Shown in pieces: positions 55,680-64,000 of a DNA stretch of 64,000 nucleotides. Below the pieces are notes generated by a model, which had not been told where the DNA came from, searched no databases, and was given only the letters and a program-made list of their open reading frames with translations. The position numbers were made by a program, and so were the translations under genes. The DNA lies in the NCBI GenBank assembly GCA_009733575.1, contig ML769481.1:62001-126000 (forward strand), in the 5' to 3' direction. Source of the DNA: Gymnopus androsaceus JB14. Taxonomy: Eukaryota; Basidiomycota; Agaricomycetes; Agaricales; Omphalotaceae. Position 1 is the first letter of the stretch, and each line of letters begins with the position of its first letter.

Positions 55680-57495
55680 TTACTTCCTCGACAGCATCAA
55701 CAAAACATCGACGATTTTTTCAATCTCCGACTTGGTAACGTTGTAGGCTGGGGATAGCATCAAATGGTCGCCTTTCGTTCCTTCAACATTAGCACCGCCA
55801 ACAAAGCCCATAACGACCAAGCCCTTCTGGAGCAGACGGGCTTGGGCAAGCATAGCAAATTTCTGACCTTTCAAGTCGACTTTGGCTGCGTCGGGCGACT
55901 CAAAATCAAATTCAATACCCCAGAACAACCCTCCGCCGCGGATATCAAAGACGTACGGGCTGGCAAAAGCATTTGGACCTCGTAGTCTTTCGTGCAAAAG
56001 TTGAGCTGGAATAGATTATGAGTAATGTATGTACCGGAGTGGATTGGCAGATACTTACAAAGGTACGCTCCCTGTGCACGACAATTTTCGAGAAGATTTT
56101 CTTCGACGATCACTTCTTGAACGGCAACTGCTGCTGCACACGACAGCGGGTTAGCCTGATGATATGCTCCGTTAGACATTAGATGAACCAGATGAGAATT
56201 CATACCTGATAAGTATGACCGTGCTTCCAAAAGCCACATTTGTCACGAATCCCTTCAGCGACGGCTTTGGACATTAGGACAGCACCTATAGAGGCATAAC
56301 CTCCGCCCAAGCCTTTCGCTACTGCTTGTATATCTGGCTATAAAAGGCTAAGTAACTGTATCCCATAGACATATTCCATCTTACCGACGCGCCCTCACCG
56401 AAACGACTCCCATGCGTGCAAAGTGCCCATTCCTGAGGAGCGCATTCAGATTAAAAACTAAATAGATGCTGTTACTTACGACCCATTCCGCTCATGACCT
56501 CGTCAAGAATAAATAGGGCGCCATACTTGTGGCAAATCGCTTTCATGGCTGGGAAATAACCCTTCGGTGCTGGACAAGCACCTATCGCTGCTCCTACCAC
56601 GGTTTCAGCAACGACTGAAAATGACAATTGAGTGAAACGAGCCTATGGAGCCGACAGAAAGTACATACATGCGATGACAGTATCAGGGCCAAGTTCGATA
56701 AACTTGTCTTCTAGCTCTTTAGCCAATCTCTGTACGAATTGCTCTTCGGTCTCATCTGCACGCTGGAAGCGTGCAGCATACGCAGGAGAGACGTGATGAA
56801 AGTTCTGACGGTCCAAGACACCCTCGTAAGGGGCACGACGAAGAGGAAAGTATGCAAGTGACAAGGTGGCCAACGTATTTCCGTGGAAGGAAAGTTGTCG
56901 CCCGATGAAGTTGGTTCGTTGTGGTTGCCCGGCTTCATCGTAGTACTATAGAGCGTAAGTTATATAGTCCTCCGTAATTGGTGAATTTCCAAACCTGTTT
57001 AGCAAGTTTGAGGACGCCTTCCATCGCTTCAGATCCTGATTTCTTCCGCGATTAACACGAATCAAGATGATTGGTTTGAACAGCACATACCACCAGAAGC
57101 GAAACCACATAGCTCAAAGGCGCCATTTGAACTTTTGATTAGAATTTCGGCAAGCTTTTCAGCAGGTTCGTTGGATAGTTGCATGTTATAGACATCTGTG
57201 AAGAAAATCAGCAAGAATTCCGGGCTACTACACCTCGGTACACACAGGGAACGCGATCGACCTGATCCTTGATAGCCTTGATAACCTTTGGATGGCTCAT
57301 CCCAATACAAGCCACAGAGGCTCCTCCTACTCCGTCAATTAATCGACGACCATCTTCTAGATCAATATAGATGCCTTCGGCGTTGGTAGCCACTGGAGGC
57401 CTCCATGGCGTGCGATGAATGATAGAAGTTGGCTTAAGCGTTGGAATCGATTTCAAGTCGGAAACAGCTATAGTTGAAGTTGCTGTAGGAGCCAT
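55680..57495 (-). CDS. Class III pyridoxal-phosphate aminotransferase
   Basis: Omega-amino-acid type aminotransferase; the substrate is not deducible. The minus-strand start at 57495 gives MAPTATSTIAVSDLKSIPTL, with no clear targeting peptide. Then follow GIYIDLEDGRRLIDGVGGAS, CIGMSHPKVIKAIKDQ, the GS-EAME block (SGGSEAMEG) that holds cofactor phosphate, NFIGRQLSFHGNTLATLSLA, FILDEVMSGMGRMG with the cofactor-binding Asp, and AVAKGLGGGYASIGAVL with the Schiff-base Lys. HGHTYQANPLSCAAAVAVQE and FDIRGGGLFWGIEFDF follow, and it ends EKIVDVLLMLSRK at 55680. All signature residues are present; about 450 residues with short introns. The gene is divergent from the peroxiredoxin gene. Confidence 0.92.
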
Positions 57496-58215
57496 GATGG
57501 TGGTTTAGCGAGAAAAGGCTGGATAAAAGTATTGCATATTTTGCCATCGATAGATCGATAGCAAAACGTGGATAACACGCCGTGGATACCTTTCGAAGTT
57601 CCTTTGGCTTCCAGGTCGTCAGAACTATGCAAAGATAGACTGAATAGAATAGAATGATGGCTCGATAACTCTACTTTATTCCCGACAGTAAGGATACTTA
57701 TCTAACGCCTCAAATCTCAAGTACTATGTAATATATCGTATGAAACTAATAATCAAGTACATTTCGGAAATCAGTACTGAGTGACAACGGACGTCCGTCT
57801 GCCAGCCTACGCCAGTTTCCGAGTCTAACAGCAATTCGACTCCTAAGGATTAACGTGTAATACGCGCTTTCCCTCGCGTCTGCCTCAGTTCCTCTGTGCA
57901 TCCACGTAGGTTCTTCATTCTGCCAATGCAATAAGTTAGGAAAGCTAGTTGGCAGTACATACGAAACTTCATGCTTCAATCATGCTTCAATCCTTGATCA
58001 TAATTAAAAGTTAGGTTGGCGGGACGTCAACAGGATGTATCACGCGATGATTTGCCTGAATGTCGAATCCGTCTTAAGACCTCAAGGCCTCAAGAGTCAT
58101 AGCAGCCCAGAAAACGTCGAGTCTCGGGAGCCGATCACGCAATCTAGCATAATTCGCACCCAGCTTCCCTATAAAGTACAACAAAATCCATCGATTTATC
58201 TTTTCTCTAACCATC
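57496..58215. promoter_or_regulatory. Divergent promoter region, aminotransferase / peroxiredoxin
   Basis: 720 bp between two divergent starts; no supported gene. A near-perfect direct repeat of GCTTCAATC occurs at about 57971 and 57981. Regulatory role inferred from position. Confidence 0.45.
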
Positions 58216-59127
58216 ATGTCTGCACCAGCTCCCGACCCCAACCGTCCTTCACTGCGTCTCGGCTCTGTGGCGCCTGACTTCAGCGCTGAGACCACCCTCG
58301 GCCCCATCAAGTTTCATGAATTTCTCGGAAACTCGTGGGGTTAGTTTCTGGTAAACAACTAATTGAATACGCACTGAACATCGATTCTAGGTGTACTCTT
58401 CTCGCATCCTGGAGACTTTACTCCTGTATGCACTACCGAGCTCGGTGAGGTCGCCCGACGCGCACAAGCAGGTGATTGGGAAAAGAGGAACGTCAAGGTT
58501 ATCGGTATCAGCGCGAATAACTTGGACGATCACCACAAGTGGGTCAAAGATATCAATGAATACGGTAAAACCGATGTTCAATATCCTATCGTAGGTCTTG
58601 CTTCTAGCATTCTTTCAATCTCCCGAGTCATTTGTTTACTTATCTGTTCAGATCGCCGACGGTGACCGTCGTATTTCCTACCTCTACGACATGCTCGATT
58701 ATCAAGATGCAACCAACGTTGATAGCGCTTCTGGTCTCCCTTTTACCATCCGGACAGTGTTCATAATCGATCCCGCCAAAAAGATCAGGCTCAAATTGGA
58801 CTACCCCGCCGTTGCAGGAAGGAATTTTGATGAGATTATAAGGGTAATCGACGCGATCCAGTTGGGTGATAAGTAAGTGTCAATTTCACTCAAGTCTTTA
58901 AACACCTGCTAACGATGCTTCGTGCCCAGGCACAGAATCGCTACTCCTGTCAATTGGCAGCCCGGTGACGACGTTGTCGTTCATGCCAGTGTCCAAGGCG
59001 AGGAAGCCAAGAGATTGTTCCCCGAGCACAAGGTTCATTATGTGCGTAGAATACTTCATGTCTTTCTTCTGTTTCCTTACTGACTCTCATTTAGCCCTAC
59101 CTCCGTACCACACCGCTTAAAGTGTAA
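58216..59127 (+). CDS. 1-Cys peroxiredoxin (Prx6 type)
   Basis: Thiol peroxidase that reduces hydrogen peroxide and organic peroxides. Start at 58216 (MSAPAPDPNRPSLRLGSVAP). Five exons are spliced in frame to about 228 residues. The peroxidatic Cys lies in HPGDFTPVCTTELGEVAR (Cys near residue 54). Then VKVIGISANNLDDHHKW, YPIIADGDRRISYLYDMLD, GLPFTIRTVFIIDPAKKIRL, NFDEIIRVIDAIQLGDKHRI and the long C-terminal extension ATPVNWQPGDDVVVHASVQG. This extension and the lack of a second conserved Cys place it in the Prx6 subgroup. The ending YPYLRTTPLKV is typical. No mitochondrial leader is evident, so it is cytosolic or nuclear. Confidence 0.95.
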
Positions 59128-59215
59128 ACTGAATCAATGAATAACGTTTGATTGTAATAAAATTGTATGTAGTAAATAGAATGAATTCTTGGAGTCGGAG
59201 GGAATATGTATATGC

Positions 59216-60857
59216 TCACAATGCAGTCCCACGAAGCAGGTTATCCACACTCGTGATTGTTACATCTACCTCAGCAGGTCGATCATCTCTTTCGCTCCTC
59301 TTTACTCTCACCCGCTCTCTACTAGCTGCTAAACTTCGGGCCCCTGGACTTGGATATCCGTGAAACACTGTTACATCCTGCTCCCCTATGCATAGAATCA
59401 GTTCACGCAAACGCACAGTTTGCGTGAGGCCTGTCCTCTGTGATACCCCCTCCCAAACCTCCAGCGCAAATTTTTTATGAGCGAAAGGATGCATACCAGA
59501 ATCCATGTATATTTTCAATTTACGAAGATTTGAGAACTGGCAAAGGATGGCATAATATGCACTTTCCGCTTTCCTCTCGACTGTCCTGTCAATATCAAGC
59601 CCAAGACTGCTCAAACCTGGACAGCTATGACAGATTTCAGAAACCTCGTCAAGGGTCAGACATGCGCGCTTCACCCCTTGGACTTGATGGAGAGATAATT
59701 TGTCAAGTAAAAACCCTTGGTAGAGGAGAATGGTAGAAAGAATCGGTCCCCATGGTCGTGAAGTCTCTATTACAATGGAAAGCGATTTTAATGCTCCGCA
59801 GCCTTCAGCGAGAAAGAGCGTAAAAGCAGATTCGGTGGCTGGGTAATCTCTGCTTGAACGCCTAGAAGTGAGATTCAAATCAAGGTGTTTGAGTGAAGAA
59901 AGCTTGTAAGTCTGATCTTCTACCGCCAGGCGGAAGAAATCCGATGTGAGCTCAATGTCCCCCAACGATGTGAGTTGGCCCAAATCCATGTATGAGCCAA
60001 GATCTGTTAGGGTATCGGCATTGGCAAAATTCATCCTGAGTGACTTGATAGCTTTCCGCCTAGGTGTTTTAACCGCAAATTTTTGTGCCTTACGGGCTCG
60101 CTTCTGGATCTTCGCCCTACCAATGAAATAGTGTACACAACCACCCTGAGCACGCGAAGTTCGGGATATAGCCACCAGATTAGGTGACAACTTCGCAATA
60201 CGATCAAAGGCTTCATTGCGAAAGTCCGCATCGGGACCGCCAGTGATGAAGTGCCCATGCAGCGAACGAAGACAAGGAGAGTGAGCCAAAGCTTCCTCTG
60301 CTGGTTCAACAACAGGGTTGCTCGTGGAACTTCGCCTCCAATTGCGGATGTGTAGATGTGCAGAGGGATGATGTTTGTGGAGAGCATCTAACAGGATGAT
60401 TGGCATCTGCTCGGGATAGTCGAAAGTGAACGATGCAAGGCGCGAGATTTTACCGAGCAGCTGAGTGACACAGTTCCATTTTGTCGTATTCTCGGCGGCG
60501 GGCGCAAGAACAATTCCTCGAGGGGGGTTGTAATAACCAACTTGGCCGCCCGCAATAGTGATATTTCGGATGAAAGAAAGTATGGCCGAACTTTCCTTCA
60601 GCCAAGATTCAATTCGAGCAGCTCCGCTTCGGTCCTGATTAGAAAAATGGAGCACACACGAGCGATAAAAAACCGGTAAAGTGATATCATGGAATGCTCG
60701 GTTCACAGTCAGCAGAGAGAATAGCGAATGCCTGGAGATATCGTGCAGCTGTGGGTTTTGTAAATTCAACATTTCACGAATTGAGATATGCACGCACAAT
60801 TAACAGGATCCAGAAGAGAACATCTCGGTTGAGCTTGCCTAGTGTTAGATTCTGCAT
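59216..60857 (-). CDS. F-box protein with leucine-rich-like body (intact copy)
   Basis: The minus-strand start at 60857 gives MQNLTLGKLNRDVLFWILLI. A 48-nt intron (GTGCGT..CCCACAG) then joins LHDISRHSLFSLLTVNRAFH and DITLPVFYRS, and together these form an F-box. The rest is a long single exon: IRNITIAGGQVGYY, ISRLASFTFDYPEQMPIILL, LRSLHGHFITGGPDADFRNE, IKSLRMNFANADTLTDLGSY, SSLKHLDLNLTS, CHSCPGLSSLGLDIDRTVER and FSNLRKLKIYMDSG, ending DNLLRGTAL at 59216. It has regular leucine spacing but no textbook LRR consensus. About 530 residues. It presumably recruits a substrate to an SCF ubiquitin ligase; the target is unknown. A broken tandem copy lies upstream. Confidence 0.8.
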
Positions 60858-61019
60858 CGCGTGAAGGGGATGAAATGATATGAACCAATGACCTCGGTTT
60901 TATAAGTAGTCGGCAAGGATGCTGTGTATGGATGATACAGCTTGAAGGTTTACATTGGGAATACATATAGAACCGCACTGTGTAGTCATAGACAACAGAA
61001 TAGCAGACCATTGCAACAC

Positions 61020-61180
61020 ATCTACAAAATCTCCATTGTCTTCACATCGTCAGCGGGTCCATGATGCGGCTTAGCGACACATTTGATTGTCACTTCCTCG
61101 GGATGCTCCTAAACGAAGTAAAGTGCAAGGTAAGCAAGCATTCTACAGTGAAGTCAGTCAGTCCATACCTCGGTTACAGT
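61020..61180 (-). pseudogene. Duplicated 3' end of PRP6 (relic)
   Basis: On the minus strand it resembles the last intron and exon of the PRP6 gene at 63049-63260: CATACCTCGG at the donor side, then EEVTIKCVA..PHHG (versus EEVRVKCVAAEPHHG), and the terminal GTTGCAATG near 61010. The middle is deleted and the frame is lost. It lies between the two F-box copies. Confidence 0.7.
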
Positions 61181-62891
61181 GCAGTCCTGCTCAAGCAGCT
61201 TGTTCACTGTCATGATTGTAACATCCACCTCTGTAGACCGATCATATCTTTCGCTCCTCTGTACCCTCACCCACTGTCTCCTGCCTGATAAATTTAGAGA
61301 CCGTCCAGATGGCTGCCCCATAGATACCATTACATCCTGTTCCCCCATGCATAGAATCAGTTCACGCAAGCACACAGTCCCCATGAAATTTATCCTCTCA
61401 TCTTCTCGCTGAGACACCCCTTCCCAAGCCTCAAGCGCAAATCTGTTATCAACGAGAGGATGAAATTGTGGGGTACTAAACCCATCCAAAGAGGTTCGCA
61501 TTGAATCCACTATACCAAGATCCATGTATATTGTCAATTCACGAAGATTCGGAAACTGACATAGGATGGCGTAGTATGCACTTTCGTCTTTCCCCTCGAC
61601 TGTCCTGTCAATATCAAGCCCAAGATTGGACAGGCCTGGACAATTATGAGAGATTCAGAAACCTCGTCAAGGGTCAGAAGTGCGCGCTTCACCCCCTTCC
61701 TGGTGTGATTCCACTTGATGGAGAGATAACTTGTCGAAGATGAAAAACCATGATGGAGGAGGATGGTAGAAAGAATCGGTCCCCATGGTCGTGAAGTCTC
61801 TAGTACAATGGAAAATGCTTCCAATGCTCCACATCCCTCGACGAGGAAGTGAGTGAAAGCAGATTCGGTGACTGCGTAATCTCTGCTTGAACCCCCCGGA
61901 GTGAGCTTCAAATCAAGGTGTTTGAGTGAAGAAAGCTTGTAAGTCTGATCTTCTACCGCCAGGTGGAAGAAATTCCGTGCGAGTACAATGTTCCCCAATG
62001 ATGTGAGTTGGCCCAAATCCATGTAAGACCCAAGATCTGTTAGGGTATCGGCATTGGCAAAATCCATCCTGAGTGACTTGATAGCCTTCCGCCTAGGTGC
62101 TTCAACCGCAAATTTTTGTGCCTCGCGGGCTCGCTTCTGGATCTCCGCCGCAGTAAACGCATAGTAGACACAACCACCCTGAAAACGCGACGTTCGGGAT
62201 ATATCCTCCAGATTAGGTGCCAGCTTCGCAATACGATCAAAGGCTTCATTGCGAAAGTCCACATCGGGACCACCAGTGATGAAGTGCCCATGCAGTGAAC
62301 GAAGACAAGGAGAGTTAGCCAAAGCTTCCTCTGCTGGATCAACAACAGGGTTGCTCGTGGAACTTCGCCTCCAATTGCGGATGTGTAGATGTGCAGAGGG
62401 ATGATGTTCGTGGAGAGCATCTAACAGGGTGATTGGCATCTGCTCGGGATAGTCGAAAGTGAACGATGCAAGGCGCGAGATTTTACTGAGCAGTTGAACC
62501 ACACAGCTCCATTGACTTCTATCCTCTGCCGCGGACGCAGAGATAGCTGTATCATCATAATAGCGAGATTGGTCCACCCGCGATAGTGATGTTGTCGGAT
62601 GAAAGAAAGTATGACCGAACTTTCCTTCAGCCAGGTTTCAATTCGAGCAGTCGCTGTCCCTGATTAGAACAGTAGAGCACACACGAGCGATGTAAAACCG
62701 GTAAAGTGATATCATGGAATGCTCGGTTCACAGTCAGCAGAGAGAATAGCGAGTTCCTGGAGGTATCGTGCAGCTGTGGATTTCGTTTGTAAATTCATGA
62801 TCACACAAATTGAGATACATATGGCACGCACGAGTAACAGGATCCAGGAGAGAACATCTCGGTTGAGCTTGCTCAGTGTTAGATTTTGCAT
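61154..62891 (-). pseudogene. F-box protein, broken tandem copy
   Basis: Colinear with 59216-60857: MQNLTLSKLNRDVLSWILLL at 62891, then the same intron and a body that is mostly conserved (ISRLASFTFDYPEQMPITLL, LRSLHGHFITGGPDVDFRNE, IKSLRMDFANADTLTDLGSY). Two frame breaks relative to the intact copy: an extra base after SFIR near 62592, and a missing A at TCTGAATC near 61655 (the intact copy has TCTGAAATC). After the second break the family sequence resumes as MTIYMDLGIVDSM and REDERINFMGTVCLRELIL. The C-terminal stop is replaced by TVTEVWTD. It could still make a truncated protein. Confidence 0.8.
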
Positions 62892-63048
62892 TGCGTGAGG
62901 GGCATGAAATGATATGCACCAATGACTTCGGTTTTATATCTGGTCGCCAAAGATGCTGTGTATGGATGATACAGCTTGAGGGTTTACATTTAAAGTACAT
63001 ATGGAACCGCACCGTGTAATTATTATCATAGACAACAGAATAGCTAGA

Positions 63049-64000
63049 TCATTGCAACACATCCGCAACCATCTCCAAGATTTCTCTGATACTCTTCGCA
63101 TTGTTTTTCAGATCTTTAGCGATGGCCTGCCATACAAGTCCATGATGTGGCTCGGCAGCTACACATTTAACTCTCACTTCCTCGCGATGCTCCTAGAGTG
63201 AGTCAAAGTGTGTAAGTAAGCAAGTGTTTTTACAATGAGATCAGTGGATCCATACCTCGGTACCATGTTGACGTTCAAATTTCAACCACCATCCCCACAG
63301 ATCACCAATATCCGCACCAGTGTCCACAGAATCATCAGGTCGAGGCGGGACAGCTCTCTGGAACCACTGTCTTGCCTTTTCGATCTTCCGCTCAGCCCAA
63401 AACAGTCGAGCAACGGTACAGATAATCAGTGGATTATCATTGCTCTTCTTCAACGCGTCGAGCGCGCGCGTTTTTCGCTGAGGACGGGGTTCCAGCCAGA
63501 TGGACATTGTCCACAAGAGGCCAGAAGTCGGGCAATCTTGCAAAGCACGTGCAAGCATGGCTTTAGCCTGTGCGGCACCGCCAGAACGTTCTTCGACGCC
63601 TACAGCTTCGGCCCAGATCAGTTCATTGGAAGGATTCACTTGGCGGGCTTTTTCGAGCAAAGCACGAGCTTTTATGCTCTTCCCATCGGCTTCCTCGAGA
63701 CGACTAGCAAGGATCCACAAGGTAGGTTCCTTAGGACACGTACGGAAACCCAAGGCGAATGAGGCCCGAGCTGCGGGGAAGTCATTCTGAGACTGATATA
63801 TCTGTCCTTGGATCATGTAGAATTTCGCAAACTTGGGGAACTTTTTGAGAGCGGTAGCGATCGTCTCCAGTGCAGCGTCAAGCTGTCCCTGTTGACGTTC
63901 AAAGGTGGCGGATTTCATCCAGATCTGTAAGGATAGAATAAGTACATCAATGAGGAGGGAAGGGAAAAGAGATCAAGTACCCGTTCAGTGTCAGCTGTGA
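63049..64000 (-). CDS. PRP6: Pre-mRNA-processing factor Prp6, C-terminal part (5' end outside window)
   Basis: Tri-snRNP protein of the spliceosome, built of HAT/TPR-like helical repeats that bridge U4/U6 and U5. The minus strand reads ADTERIWMKSATFERQQGQL, LKKFPKFAKFYMIQGQIYQS, AARASFALGFRTCPKEPTLW, KARALLEKARQVNPSNELIW, AMLARALQDCPTSGLLWTMS, KTRALDALKKSNDNPLIICT, KIEKARQWFQRAVPPRPDDS and WGWWLKFERQHGTE, then after one intron EHREEVRVKCVAAEPHHGLV, WQAIAKDLKNNAKSIREIL and the stop at 63049. The repeated Trp and Ala-rich helices and the end match Prp6. The N-terminal PRP1 domain is beyond the window. Confidence 0.92.

Overview
This 64 kb window is nuclear DNA of a mushroom-forming basidiomycete (Agaricomycetes; the order is not resolved). 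The evidence is intron-dense genes (introns mostly 45-65 nt, GT-AG), KDZ and hAT transposon relics of agaric type, MYND-finger and F-box orphan genes, a mushroom-type G-domain GTPase pair, and housekeeping genes of fungal type. All models below were read by eye from splice signals and family resemblance; no database search was run.

Layout. 0-6.6 kb: 3' part of a secreted serine carboxypeptidase (S10), the proteasome ATPase RPT4, and a head-to-head pair of P-loop GTPase genes, one with a coiled-coil and membrane tail, the other with a decayed tail. 6.6-18 kb: a transposon nest. A KDZ (CxC2) transposase relic on the minus strand carries a 1.1 kb nested insertion. Next to it lies an hAT relic with terminal inverted repeats, which appears to have landed inside an orphan gene. 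18-20 kb: repeats with a 24-base G run. 20.3-23.2 kb: SEC1 (exocytosis). 23.9-24.7 kb: a non-coding inverted-repeat element holding telomere-like CCCTAA motifs, a hairpin and a tRNA-like relic. 24.7-37.4 kb: a decayed MYND-protein fragment, a chitin deacetylase, the Rho1 exchange factor ROM2, a carnitine acetyltransferase with dual mitochondrial/peroxisomal signals but three single-base frame breaks, and the intact MYND paralogue. 37.5-46.8 kb: accessory genes: an F-box protein fused to a nucleotidyltransferase-like domain, a C-terminal MYND gene, two tandem mini dsRNA-binding proteins, a Ser/Thr-rich single-pass membrane protein, and a small orphan. 47.2-48.5 kb: an intron-bearing tRNA-Gln and a TA-flanked element with a huge foldback. 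48.8-64 kb: the HECT ubiquitin ligase UFD4, a class III aminotransferase, a 1-Cys peroxiredoxin, two tandem F-box genes (one broken), and the 3' end of the splicing factor PRP6.

Functionally, SEC1, ROM2 and chitin deacetylase all bear on polarised secretion and the cell wall, and RPT4 and UFD4 both serve ubiquitin-proteasome degradation; I see no sign that they form a cluster. The most interesting signal is that two dsRNA-binding genes and an unrelated membrane-protein gene nearby share nearly the same intron, with no similarity in the flanking exons. This is what introner-like elements (mobile introns) look like.
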